This document shows positions 12,350 through 24,800 of a stretch of DNA of 64,000 nt, one piece after another. Under the pieces are notes generated by a model. It was not told the origin of the DNA. It worked only from the letters and a program-made list of their open reading frames with translations, and did not search any database. Location of the stretch: the NCBI GenBank assembly GCA_013396655.1, contig WBMV01004465.1, forward strand, positions 217,704 through 281,703. Direction: 5' to 3'. The position numbers and the translations under genes were made by a program. Position 1 is the first letter of the stretch; each line of letters begins with the position of its first letter. The stretch is from Campylorhamphus procurvoides. Lineage: Eukaryota > Chordata > Aves > Passeriformes > Dendrocolaptidae.

Positions 12350-12735
12350 CCCAGGTTGTCCTCGGTTTTCCCAGCTTGTCCTGGGCCGTCAGCAGTTATC
12401 CTGGGCTACCCCGGGCGGTCCCCGGTTGTCCCGTGTTATCCCAAGCTGTCCCGGGTTATCCCGGGCTGTCCCAGGTTGTCCTCGGTTTTCCCAGCTTGTC
12501 CTGGGCCGTCAGCAGTTATCCTGGGCTACCCCGGGCGGTCCCCGGTTGTCCCGTGTTATCCCAAGCTGTCCCGGGTTATCCCGGGCTGTCTCGGGGCTGA
12601 CCCCGGTTATCCCGGGTTGTCCCAGTCTGTTCCCAGTTATCCCAGGCTGTTCCCAATTATCCCAGGCTGTCCCAGGATATCCCGGCCTGTCTCGGGGCTG
12701 TCCCCGGTTATCCCGGGCTATTCTCGGTTATCCCC
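12350..12735. repeat. GC-rich minisatellite with 120-bp higher-order period
   Basis: The array is built of ~10- and ~20-base subunits of the type GGTTATCCCGGGCTGTCCC. Bases ~12350-12470 and ~12470-12590 are two essentially perfect copies of a 120-base block; more degenerate subunits follow to about 12735. It starts directly after a single N at 12349. It gives long open frames in several phases, rich in Cys-Pro-Gly-Leu-Ser type repeats, but these follow from the repeat and are not genes. Confidence 0.92.
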
Positions 12736-12940
12736 CTCGGCGCCTTTGCTGCCGAGCCCGACCTGCCCCTGCAGACCCTCCCGAGTCCCCGGGGTGCCCC
12801 AGATGTGAAATCCGAGGGTCTTTATAAAGACACCAGGACGGGGCACCCCCGGCCCGGTCCGGTCCCGGTACCTGCGGCTCTGCAGGGCCGGGACCTCACC
12901 GAGTACAGCCAGGGAACTGCTCCCCGAGGCCAAAGGGAGG

Positions 12941-13050
12941 GCCGGCTCTGCTGCTGCCCCATCCCGCTCCATCCCCCTGTCCCGGCCCTGCTGCTGCCCC
13001 ATCCCGCTCCATCCCCTGTCCTGGCTCTGTCCTGCTCCATCCCTCTGTCC
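12941..13050. repeat. ~40-bp CT/CCC-rich minisatellite, ~2.5 copies
   Basis: The unit CTGCTGCTGCCCCATCCCGC, continuing TCCATCCCCCTGTCC, occurs at about 12949 and again about 40 bases on, with a third shortened and diverged copy to about 13050. It lies upstream of CPAMD8, close to the larger minisatellite. Confidence 0.8.
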
Positions 13051-13239
13051 CGGGGGCTCGGGACAGGAGAGGGAGCAACCCCAAAGCAAGAGCAGAATCG
13101 AGGTGGCAGAAAAAACGTGATCTCACAGAAACACCCAGGGATGGTTTCACCAGTCCCCAGTGAACACAAGCCAGGCTCACCAGGGACCCCAGGCACCTTC
13201 AGCAGGGCAGGATTCTTGCTAGGAATGAAAACCCTCCAT

Positions 13240-15198
13240 GAAGGGAGTTTGTTTCCCCCAAGATTATACACCTGCCTTAAGGTAAAGTACAAGGAAAAGG
13301 AAAAAAAATTATAATCTTTTTGTCTGGGTTAGCTCCATATTTGAAATCAGTTTCATTTCTTCTAACAATCACTGGAATGGACCACAGCATTTTATTTAGC
13401 AAAAATACAGGTTTGTACCCAAAAGTCAGCCCAAGAGTTTCCCAAAGTCCCTTCCTCCTGGCTTCTGACAAGAAAAAGAGCAAGTTGCTAAAGCTGCTGT
13501 TATTTTTCTCCCTCTTGAAATAATTTCAGCCACCACATGTTTCATTCCTAGCTACCACATTTTCTGCAAGTCAATCCTAAAAAGCACAAAGTCATCAAAA
13601 GGAACAAGGATTCCCTGATGAGTTCAGCAACAGGACTCAGAGGCTGATCAGTCCTTAACGAGGAGAGAAATAAATGGTGCCTAAATTTTTATGTTATTTA
13701 AAACTTGCACTCATTTTAATGTCCTCCCTTTAAAATAAAGTCATTAACTCAGTAGGTTTTTGTCAAATTCATATTATCTTCATTAATGGATAACACTGTT
13801 AGATGTGGCTACATTTTCCTCCTTAAATCTATCCTAAACCAGCCTTGTCTTACTTTTGTGGAGAGGCAGAACAAACCTAGAAAAAGAAAGAAGACATATC
13901 GTGACAAATTAGACAAGATTGGACTCTAGAACCACAGGGATCACTTCCCAAGGAAATGGGGCATTAGGAGAAGGGACCTGTTAGAAAGTACATTAAAGGG
14001 GGAATGTTTAAGGGTTGGGGGGTCTTGTCTGGGGTTTTTTTGGGGTTTTGGTTTGGGTTTCTTTGGGACAAACTGAAACAAACTGGAATCCTTGAGTAAA
14101 GGAGGCCAAATGGAAGGGAAGCAGCTCTGCTGTTCCCATGGCATGGCAGCCTGGACTGATGTTCAATATCTCACCAAGCCAAGCCAGGACTGCCAGAAGC
14201 CCTCAGAGATCAGGTGTGGTGGGGCTCAAACAGCAGCATCCTTTCAAAGAAATAGCACTTCATCCATACCCTTCCAGAGCAAACAGCAAATGGCTCATTA
14301 CAGACTCATGGTGAGATCTACGGGGTATCTACCAAAAAAATCACCACTGAACACCCACATTTCAGCTCTGAGAAAGCTCTGGGTGAGGACTTGGAAGAAG
14401 CAACAGGATTCAGCCCTGAACTGATGAATGCAGCAAAGTGCAGCTCTAAAATGGAGCTCCATCATTTTCAGAATAACGAACAAACATGAATATTTCCACT
14501 TTTCAAAAATCCCATTTAGAAATTGTGTGGAATAGAGCCCTTTTGAATCATTGACTGTTTTAAAGGAGAGATTTCTTCTCGACTGAAGATTTTCTGTTTG
14601 ATATTTACTGAGTACAAGAAATCTCAGGCAATTACAGCCTCTACAGACTGCAAACCATCTTCTAATTATGAAAGTATGTGCAATCCTGTAAATAAGGCTG
14701 GAATCAGCTTGGTCTGTTAAAAAAAAAAAAAGGAGGCTTTAGATATAATTTCAAACTATTTACTTACTGAAATGGAATTTTCTGGGCTTGCCAAAATGAA
14801 TCCCATTCAGTGTGATGCAACAGGTGTTGGAATTCCAGCAGCCGCCTGCAAGCCACATCTGGTCCTGGTTAAGAGTTTAAAGGCAGTTCTGTAAGAAGTG
14901 CTTATGTATAAAAGCCATTCATCAGTCAGATCTATGGGCCATATTCACCCCCTGTGCATAGCTCAGATTTTTATTGCGTTTATGGAACACGTAATTCTGC
15001 TCCTCGTGAAGTCTGAGGAATCTCAGGCACTTGAAAGCTGTCCTGGTGTCACAGAGGTGAGGGAGGGACAGTGGTTTGGAGAAGAAGGTGTGAAAACAAC
15101 TCCATTGGTTCTGACTAGAGCTAACTTACATCCTGACCCCTTGAACAACCTCCTCATTACCCTGCAGAGGAGATGATGCCCTCCACACCCCATCTATC
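13240..15198. repeat. Copy 1 of a ~1.96-kb near-perfect direct duplication
   Basis: Bases 13240-15198 are repeated almost identically at 15200-17157 (offset 1960, then 1959 after a one-base difference in an A-run). I saw only a handful of substitutions, for example near 13749 and 13889-13896. A single N at 15199 separates the copies exactly. I recognise no gene inside; the short ORFs are the same in both copies and look non-coding. Confidence 0.95.
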
Positions 15199-15199
15199 N

Positions 15200-17157
15200 G
15201 AAGGGAGTTTGTTTCCCCCAAGATTATACACCTGCCTTAAGGTAAAGTACAAGGAAAAGGAAAAAAATTATAATCTTTTTGTCTGGGTTAGCTCCATATT
15301 TGAAATCAGTTTCATTTCTTCTAACAATCACTGGAATGGACCACAGCATTTTATTTAGCAAAAATACAGGTTTGTACCCAAAAGTCAGCCCAAGAGTTTC
15401 CCAAAGTCCCTTCCTCCTGGCTTCTGACAAGAAAAAGAGCAAGTTGCTAAAGCTGCTGTTATTTTTCTCCCTCTTGAAATAATTTCAGCCACCACATGTT
15501 TCATTCCTAGCTACCACATTTTCTGCAAGTCAATCCTAAAAAGCACAAAGTCATCAAAAGGAACAAGGATTCCCTGATGAGTTCAGCAACAGGACTCAGA
15601 GGCTGATCAGTCCTTAACGAGGAGAGAAATAAATGGTGCCTAAATTTTTATGTTATTTAAAACTTGCACTCATTTTAATGTCCTCCCTTTAAAATAAAGT
15701 CATTAACTCGGTAGGTTTTTGTCAAATTCATATTATCTTCATTAATGGATAACACTGTTAGATGTGGCTACATTTTCCTCCTTAAATCTATCCTAAACCA
15801 GCCTTGTCTTACTTTTGTGGAGAGGCAGAACAAACCTAGAAAAAGAAAGGAAACACATCGTGACAAATTAGACAAGATTGGACTCTAGAACCACAGGGAT
15901 CACTTCCCAAGGAAATGAGGCATTAGGAGAAGGGACCTGTTAGAAAGTACATTAAAGGGGGAATGTTTAAGGGTTGGGGGGTCTTGTCTGGGGTTTTTTT
16001 GGGGTTTTGGTTTGGGTTTCTTTGGGACAAACTGAAACAAACTGGAATCCTTGAGTAAAGGAGGCCAAATGGAAGGGAAGCAGCTCTGCTGTTCCCATGG
16101 CATGGCAGCCTGGACTGATGTTCAATATCTCACCAAGCCAAGCCAGGACTGCCAGAAGCCCTCAGAGATCAGGTGTGGTGGGGCTCAAACAGCAGCATCC
16201 TTTCAAAGAAATAGCACTTCATCCATACCCTTCCAGAGCAAACAGCAAATGGCTCATTACAGACTCATGGTGAGATCTACGGGGTATCTACCAAAAAAAT
16301 CACCACTGAACACCCACATTTCAGCTCTGAGAAAGCTCTGGGTGAGGACTTGGAAGAAGCAACAGGATTCAGCCCTGAACTGATGAATGCAGCAAAGTGC
16401 AGCTCTAAAATGGAGCTCCATCATTTTCAGAATAACGAACAAACATGAATATTTCCACTTTTCAAAAATCCCATTTAGAAATTGTGTGGAATAGAGCCCT
16501 TTTGAATCATTGACTGTTTTAAAGGAGAGATTTCTTCTCGACTGAAGATTTTCTGTTTGATATTTACTGAGTACAAGAAATCTCAGGCAATTACAGCCTC
16601 TACAGACTGCAAACCATCTTCTAATTATGAAAGTATGTGCAATCCTGTAAATAAGGCTGGAATCAGCTTGGTCTGTTAAAAAAAAAAAAAGGAGGCTTTA
16701 GATATAATTTCAAACTATTTACTTACTGAAATGGAATTTTCTGGGCTTGCCAAAATGAATCCCATTCAGTGTGATGCAACAGGTGTTGGAATTCCAGCAG
16801 CCGCCTGCAAGCCACATCTGGTCCTGGTTAAGAGTTTAAAGGCAGTTCTGTAAGAAGTGCTTATGTATAAAAGCCATTCATCAGTCAGATCTATGGGCCA
16901 TATTCACCCCCTGTGCATAGCTCAGATTTTTATTGCGTTTATGGAACACGTAATTCTGCTCCTCGTGAAGTCTGAGGAATCTCAGGCACTTGAAAGCTGT
17001 CCTGGTGTCACAGAGGTGAGGGAGGGACAGTGGTTTGGAGAAGAAGGTGTGAAAACAACTCCATTGGTTCTGACTAGAGCTAACTTACATCCTGACCCCT
17101 TGAACAACCTCCTCATTACCCTGCAGAGGAGATGATGCCCTCCACACCCCATCTATC
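15200..17157. repeat. Copy 2 of the ~1.96-kb direct duplication
   Basis: This is the second copy of 13240-15198. It begins immediately after the single N at 15199 and ends at CCATCTATC at 17157, after which unique sequence continues. Identity is so high, and the breakpoint so exact at an N, that an assembly duplication of two alleles is the most likely cause. Confidence 0.95.
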
Positions 17158-20100
17158 CCATCAATAAACTGTGTGCAATGTGAAAATTATCAGGCAGGTA
17201 TCTGATTCTGTCAAACAAAAAATGCTACTCTCAGCATTGAATCCTTTTGGCCCTCCTCCAATTGTAAAATTCAGATCAGTAAGATTACTCACAAGAATCA
17301 AGTGGTAGGACCAAGCATTAATAATTAGCCATTGTTAACTGCCCCAGTAGGAGTGTTGGCACCAACTCGTCACAGATGATCAGATCTAAAGGTATAAAAG
17401 GTAATACCTATTTAAAGATTTTGAGAACATATGTGAATTGTGCACACAAAAGATGTACTAAACCCAAGGCTGTTAGTTATTTAGATTTGTGTTGTCCTGT
17501 AAGCACAAGATTTCAGTAGCAGGTGAGTAAAAAATAATTCATCAGTTCCCAGCCTCATTTGTCCCCCCTCCCCAAAGGAAAAACACTTGTCTCAGTCACT
17601 ACACACCACCAGACAACACCAAGGGCTTGGTTAACTTTTACAGGATTATATACCCGGTCAAAGAGCCACTCCCATTCTTTAACTCCCAGGTTGGTTCTCC
17701 CTTTGTGTTTCTGTGACAGCCAAACCCAGATAGCAAATGGAGAAACTGGGAAGTACAAGCCAAGTGTCCCAGGCTCTGCCACATCCTGTGAGCTCCCAGC
17801 CCTGAGAATGAAGGCTCAGCAGAGACTGCACCAGTCCAGAGGGGTGCAAACCACACTGGTCCTGCCTCCCAGGAATGCAGGCATCTCCAGAACACTATAA
17901 CAAAAGGATAATTAAGGAGCACCCTTTAAATTAGAAGGTAATCTGAGTAGCATGTAACAGGATAATGATATTGAGAATGTAATTATTAAACAGTTCTGTC
18001 GAAAATGGTTATCATTTGTCTGTGGAATAGGAGAGTCTGATTTCTCACAGTAATATAACATTTAAATTCCTGACAAAGTGACTGAAGTAGTACCAAGAAA
18101 GCATTCAAAGGGCAGATACTGATTCAGAAGGAAGCGCACTGTGTTTATCAGAAATGTCATTGAGACATTTAAGCAGAAACAATTTCCCAGTTTTCTTCTC
18201 AATCCCAACCTGTGACTGGTGAAATACAAGTTTGGGCAGTGGAGTCACCTCCCACATAAAATGGATACTGCAAAGTTTTGATATCCTCCAGGCCATCTCC
18301 AAACCCACACTATCCATGTAAATAAAAAGGTTAGATATGTCTGAAGAGGCAAGTTGTGTTTGCTCCCCTAACACAGAAAACTCAGGATTGAAGCAGGAAA
18401 CTCAAGGGCTCTTGTATATACATTATCACAGAATTATTTGAAAGTAAGAGGCATCTGAGACTGCCCTGCAAACCTCGTGCTTGCTTTACAGGCCACACAC
18501 AAATGCAGCGGAAGAAAGACCCCCAAATCATTGCTGAGAGCCGAGCAGGAATGCTCACATAATCACTGGAAATGCTCTTAATTGGTGTGGCTCAGTGGTG
18601 CATTTCAGAGCTGTTAGATCTTCTGCCGCTCCGGAGCTCTTTTCATGTCCTGGCACTCCCAGCCCAGCCAGCAGTTTGTTTATCATATTCAGGATGAATT
18701 TCCGGATCTCCAACAAAGTGGTATTTACTCCGAGGCAGGGAAGACTGCAGTAATCCAATAAGTTCTCATTAGCCTAAAATGCAGAAACATCTGCTGGGGT
18801 CAGGAGCTGCTGCCGTGCTGTTGATGAGCACAGAGCCAGCTCCTCGGAACAAAGAGCCGGGGGTGTGGGCAGGGGACACCCGGCCCTCCTGGGCTCCCAG
18901 GGCACCCCGGCCACGGCCAGCCTGCTTTACCTCGACCCGGAGATGAGCAATTACAGCCCAAAATGCCTCGACTCGGCCCTCCCGAGCTGGTGGTCAGCCT
19001 GCCAACACCAGCCAGGATCTGAGGGGACTGTGGTCAGAGCTCCCCAAGTCACACCAGGGGCCAGGCAGGGCAGTCTGAAGGGCAAATCCGGTATAAAAGC
19101 TTTGCCAATGTCTTTTTAGACAACTCTTTATTGTCTAAACAACAATACTGCCACTTCTGGGATCCCCCTTCCACCCTGGCTCATTTCTCAACTGCTTCCA
19201 GTTTTTAGAAGAAAAAAAGTACCTTAGAACACATGAATGTTAACAATTAGTCAAGAAGAACTTCTGGCCTAAAAGATGAATAAATAGGTAATAAGTACTG
19301 CACAAGTTCAGACCAAAAACCCCTAAATCTTCATTGGTATAAGTTACAGAAGGGAGAACATTATTAATCCTAGGGGGAAAAAGAAAAAAAAAGATTGATA
19401 ACCTGAATAAAAAAGAGCCCTTAATTTGTTTAGGATTCCAACCGATCTAGAGCATGTGACATTGTCAGAAAATAAGGGGAAAACACAAAATAAGTGGTGT
19501 CACATCTGTTTAGCTCCTGCTCCAGTGATTCTGCAGTTCTTTGTTGTTGTTTGTACAGTGTTCATTGACAGCATCCAATTCCGGGGCTGTTTCAAGGTGG
19601 AGGAGCCTAAAACACTTCCGCAAAGAGCCAAGACAATCACTTAGAATATTCAGAAAAAAAGCAAGGAGGAAAAGCCTCAGTCCCACATAGCTTCAAACCC
19701 TTTCCCGGAGGGGCCGGGCTGCCACTTGTGCAGTTACCCCAGGGGTGGGTGTGAGGCAGAGAGCGATGCCATGGAACAATGAGAGCTCAGCCGAGGGCTC
19801 GGCATTGTTGGCTCGGCACGGGCTGTGCCGGCTCCAGAACCCAAACCCTAATCCTAACCCGGCCCCCGAGAGCCCTGCAGGCATCTCACTGCGATCCCCT
19901 CCTCGGCACAGGGAGAAGCTGCATGGCTGGCTGTTGTTGCAGTGGGGTTTGGGTGTAGGGATACACACACAATAGGATCTCGGTGGTAGAAAGCCTATCC
20001 TGTTCAGTCAAGTGATTTAAGAGGATGTCTTAAAGAAAAATGTATTTTTAGAACAGCAATGAAATCCTAGGAAACATCAAGAAATCCTAGTTGCTAGGAT

Positions 20101-21239
20101 ATGTCTGTGCAGAGACATTATTATCAAGACATTACAACGTGGATTTTAATTTCAGCCCTTCCTATTTAAGATTTCATGACTTTTCAGTCTCAGAAGGACA
20201 CACTGAGCATAAGGAGGTTAAAGGTGTGAGGAAGCACAGCCCAGCAATAATCCACACCTATTAAAAATAGAGCCTTTCTACCCACATCTCGATCCACCAA
20301 AATCAGCCTCCTCACTGCAGCTCTGGCTCTGCTGGGCGAAGTTCCCCACCCCGTGGCCGAAGGCAGGGATGCAGCCCCTGCTCCCGAGCCCGAGGCAGCA
20401 GCCACAGCTCCGGGGGTGAAGGGCAGCACCCACGGGGGAGCCCCCACGGGCAGAGCACCCCGCATGTCCCTCCAGCACCACCGGCTCCTGGCTCAGCTGC
20501 TGCTGCAAACATCACACTGCCATTATGTACAAGGAGAGTCTGGGCAGTTTGTTATATACTGGCTTCTCACCCAGGGCATGGCACATCTACTGATCCAGTA
20601 ATTGACTTCTAATTTCAAATCAAAGAAGACAAGAATATAGTTAGACCCTTAGTGACACAGGAAGAAAGCCTGAACAGCACTTGAAGAGGTGCAAGGAGAA
20701 TACTCCAAGAGTTTTCTGAGCAGGCCAAAAAACCTTACAGACACAGTTTAGGCCAGAAATGTACCACTCTGAACACAATACAAAGCAAAGCTTTTGAAAA
20801 ACCATCACAGAAAGAGGTTCCAGAGCTTATAAAACACAGGACACAGCATGTCTTCCAGAGAAAAATGCATTCCATGCACCAAAAAGGGGAATCACGTTGA
20901 AGAAACACACCAGATCTGGCACGTATGCCCATAGCCCAGCAGGCTCCTCTCCAGCACTTCCTCAGTAATTAGGTTTGTTGTGGTTTCTCTCCACATTCCC
21001 AACCCTTTGGGTGCTCATGGCTCACCACTGGGACCACTTAGTGTGTGCAAGTCCATCACTGGGCTGTGCAGTATCACCCCTAGGCAAGCCCAGATAGAAC
21101 CAGAAGCTTCTGGAGGAAATCAGTGAGGATATTCAAACATGAAGCTTAGTGACATAGCAGTGGAAAACAGTCTTATTAAAAAGAATAAAACCCTTAAAGA
21201 GGAGTCAGGTTTGTACAAAAGCATTTAGGACTTCAATAA
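17158..21239. other. Intergenic stretch between CPAMD8 and HAUS8, no gene recognised
   Basis: About 4 kb with no supported coding exon. ORFs here are under 95 codons and without recognisable domains. Two moderately CpG-rich patches stand out, near 18,840-18,980 and 19,700-20,500. The second holds a short telomere-like run (AACCCTAATCCTAACCC near 19,845). A 3'UTR for HAUS8 probably occupies the right end. Confidence 0.6.
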
Positions 21240-21245
21240 TTTATT
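21240..21245 (-). terminator. Candidate HAUS8 polyadenylation signal
   Basis: AATAAA on the minus strand, about 470 bases after the HAUS8 stop codon. It would give a 3'UTR of roughly 0.5 kb. Other A-rich hexamers exist nearby, so this is only the most canonical candidate. Confidence 0.4.
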
Positions 21246-21715
21246 TACAAGGCAATTAGGCAACAAGTTACCAAAACTTTTCACTCACAAGTGTCCAGGC
21301 TTCTTCCAAGTATCAGCCTCATTTCTTGCTACCCATGTAGCTTTTCCTCTCAGCACATCCTGAAACACGGGACAGTTCAGAGTTCCTGCAGAAGCTGTTC
21401 CCTTGGTGACCAATGATCCATGCTGTGCATCACCATACAGGTCAGATTTGCCAGGAATAATGTTTTTTATTATTTGCCTTTCACTGTTGTCAAGGCAGAG
21501 AGTGCTGAAAAAGCTGTCATGGAAATCCATGTAAAAAGAGAGCAGTGATGTGTCCTGACAGGACAGCACCCAGAGCAACACTGCACTTGCTCTCTCAGTG
21601 CTGCTGGTTTCATATCCCCATACAACAAAAAACTGGGCATGTGTTATGTTCACACAAGAAGCAGAAGATAACTGGCACTTTTAGTACCTACCCAGTAGTA
21701 AAACTATACAGAAAC

Positions 21716-21836
21716 TTAGCTGAAATACCAGCCTTTCACAACATCCAGTCCGTGAGTCTCCTCACACACACTCTGGTTATGCAGAGAAACTTCTTTACTG
21801 ACTTCAAGTGACAGGTTCTGCACGTCTGTGAAGCTC
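21716..21836 (-). CDS. HAUS8: HAUS8 exon 10: last exon, early stop relative to mammals
   Basis: This exon encodes RSFTDVQNLSLEVSKEVSLH, then NQSVCEETHGLDVVKGWYFS and a TAA stop at 21718-21716. It aligns with the mammalian block ending in 'WYF', but mammalian HAUS8 continues with a poorly conserved Ser-rich tail of about 60 residues that is absent here. No convincing donor or later in-frame exon was seen in the next ~500 bases. Confidence 0.85.
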
Positions 21837-24800
21837 CTGGAACACAGGAAGCTGAATCAGTGGCTCTGAGGGACAGGAACTCCTGCTTTATCCCAAAGAC
21901 ATTCATGTCTTTCTCCTACTATGGCCTCATCAGAAGAGGAAAGAAAAACAAGTAAAATGTGAATTTTCTTCCCCAAAGGCAAGAGCCCCAGGAAGAGGAG
22001 GGGCAGTTTGCAGGAGGAGGAGATGAGTGGCCTTATGGTCTAGCAAACTTCAAAGATTTTAGCTGTAATCTCTTCTGGGGCAATGAAGGAAGGAAAGAAC
22101 ATGTCATGCTTTAGCATTTCCTCACCGTCCCAGAGATACTTTGTATTTGTTGACACAATACTTGAGGAAAAAAACCTTTTCTGTGTTCCCTCCTAAAGGA
22201 GGATACACTTGCAGGGTTGTTATTTAAGACACTGTTTCCAGTTCACTTCGCTGCCTCCCAGAGTTCTCCACTCCTACTACATATTTGCACTTACCAGGTC
22301 TGTTGCTGCTCACTGAAATTCCCAGCTAAAGGGTCAGAGAATGGCACACTAAAGTAGTTCCCTTGGGATGCACAAACCAAACCAAAGCCAAACACCCTGC
22401 TCTGACTGCAGCTGGGGCAGGGACAGAACTGCAGGTGGCTGCTGTGAAGAGAATTCCACTCAGTGCCACCAAACCCTCAGTGAATCCTCCCCCAGTCTGT
22501 GCTCTGGCTGGACTCTTGCAAGGTCTACAGATCTTCCTCTGAGTATTTTATCCAACAAGTCTGACACCCAGTTTTTGTAATTACCTTTTAAGCTCTTTAT
22601 CCACTTTCTGAGATACTTCTTTGAGCTCTTTCAGTGCAGTGAGTACTTTTTCAGTGTCTTCTGAGTGGCTGGGCATGATTTCTGTCAGAAGCTCCTGTGT
22701 GATCATTAATTGCTTTCCCAGTTCATCTGCAAGATGAGATGTTAAAGGTATTATTACAAATGCAGTGCCATCAGTTAACACAAGATACAACCAGCTGGAG
22801 CCAGGTGAACTAGATGATGTTTGTTCAGCTTTCACAAACACACCATGAAATTGTGAAAGCCAAATTAGATTTCAGTGCTGTGAGTAGCACCAGCAACAGG
22901 CTATTAAAACTGCTAATCCAGCTCTCATTCAGAGTGTGTCAGAGTTTTATGAGACAAATGCAAGAGAAGAAACACGTTTTAAACACCTCAAATTCTCTGG
23001 CCAGTTACACGTATTGCTTTTGGTATGTATCCCCCATGAAATTTATCCAGTCATTTCCTTCAACATTCCCAAACCAAAAGAAATGGGACCTATTCACTTC
23101 AAGTCTTCTTACAAGATTTCTGAATTCTTTAATACACTTTTTCATTTGTTTTAAAGTGCAAGATTATTGTAAATTGTTTCTTGCAGACCAGCAGTTTAAA
23201 AATGTAACTTTTTGTCCAGACTTCAGTATAAACCACATGTTTTATTGAACATTCTGATTCAAGACAACTCACAATAATATTTAAGCTCCAGTTCTACAAG
23301 AAACATGAGCAAGTTTACCCAGGTGACTGTATCCCTCAAACACAGAAACAGGAAGAGGTCACAGCACTCCCACAACTTATTCACACAGTAGGAACAAGAA
23401 AGGAGCAGTAATGTCATGAACACAGTTAAAATACAAAGAAATTTGCTACAGAAGGTGTGTATGATGACTGACCTAGCTTAGAAAGTTAATTTCTTCCCTG
23501 CTGTAAGATAAAAACCTTGTTCAAGTGCAGTGAAGTGTTTAAACAGAGATAAGAATACACCCAGCACAAGGTGTGACTAATGCTGCAGCCCAGTGTCCAC
23601 ACAAGCTTTAAGGGCACACAGAATTCCTTCAGTGGTCATAGACAGATGTAGCAATAACACTGCAAGAAGGTTTTTTAGCATAAACCCACTATTTCTGAAA
23701 GTAAATGTGGTAAATCAAACTTACCAAGGTAAGTTTGTTTATCTCCTTCTATGTGAATGTTCTTTATGGGTAATTCATGCCTAGTGGCATCCAGGGAGGC
23801 TGCAAAGCTTTTGTATTGCTCTTGAAACTGTTCACAGACAGGAACCAGGGGAGACAGCACTTCCATCTGGAACAGACACACAATGAACCAAGACCTCTCC
23901 AAAAGCAGGTGCTTTGCTTTACAAACCTGGCTCAATACAGAAAAACAAATTGTTAAAAACCCCAAACAAACACCACTCTGAAATGCTCACTGGCAGAGGA
24001 TTGCAAGAAGTTTGTGGTACAATAATCCCATCATGCTGTTTAACATGTTTGCCTTTAGCACCTCAGAGTGCTCAGACCAACATCAGTTTCTGTGGTCCTG
24101 GAGCTCAGAGGTGTCAGCAACACAGCAGGCAAAGGTTTCATATGAGATGCTTTGACTGCAGTTAACAAGTGTGCTCTGCAAAACCCTTGTTTAATTTTTG
24201 CAATGCATATTTGTTAAAAAGCAAAGAGATTCAGTTTTGAAAATTAATTGTTCAAATATTAATATTCATTAGAAGCCTGTCTTCTTACAGCCAGGCCAGA
24301 GCTACTGCTGGGTAACAGAGATGAGACAAAAAAAGATGTTCACTTCTCATTAAGGGTTGGCATCTCAGCTCTAGCAGAGAAACCTGCTCTGGATAAAGGA
24401 CTACTGCACACATGAGCTTGTTTCAGTGGCAGAGAAGCCTCAGCTGTACTGGAGCCTACCTGTTTGTCTAATGCTTCACGGAGCTTCTGCTCCCTCTCTC
24501 TGAGCAGAATTTCACGTTTCAGCTCCCAGAGCTTCTCCTGTTGCCTCTGCTTTTCTTCACACAACAGTATCAAGTTTTTTTCTGCTTTTTCCTCCAGCCT
24601 GGCAAGATTTTTTGCTGCCTATTACAATCCAAAAATATTCACAGTCAAAGCAATGCTACACCTAAGTAATTAACATGCTCTGAATAAACAGATGCAAGAC
24701 TCAGACCAGGTCAAAAAGCTCCAGTCAGTGGAGACCTCACACAATAAGCACAGAACATCAGAATTAAAGTCCCCTTCAACCCCTTTTCCCCACCTCTCCT

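Noticed and set aside
11797..12827. Long plus-strand open frames (267, 253 and 150 codons) across CPAMD8 exon 1 and the minisatellite
   Set aside because: They come from the antisense of the signal-peptide exon and from a tandem repeat whose unit lacks stops in several frames, and they cross an N. Their Pro/Cys/Gly/Ser repeats match no family.
13240..17157. A genuine segmental duplication
   Set aside because: The junction coincides with a single N and divergence is at allele level; the same pattern recurs at 51.3-52.6 kb, so an assembly artefact is simpler.
18555..18758. 67-codon minus-strand frame with an amphipathic-looking segment (LLEIRKFILNMINKLLAGLG)
   Set aside because: No splice sites, family match or promoter were found. 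It might be a conserved non-coding element, but sequence alone does not support a gene.
21285..21653. 122-codon minus-strand frame just downstream of the HAUS8 stop
   Set aside because: It does not resemble the mammalian HAUS8 tail and is not joined in frame to exon 10; probably 3'UTR.
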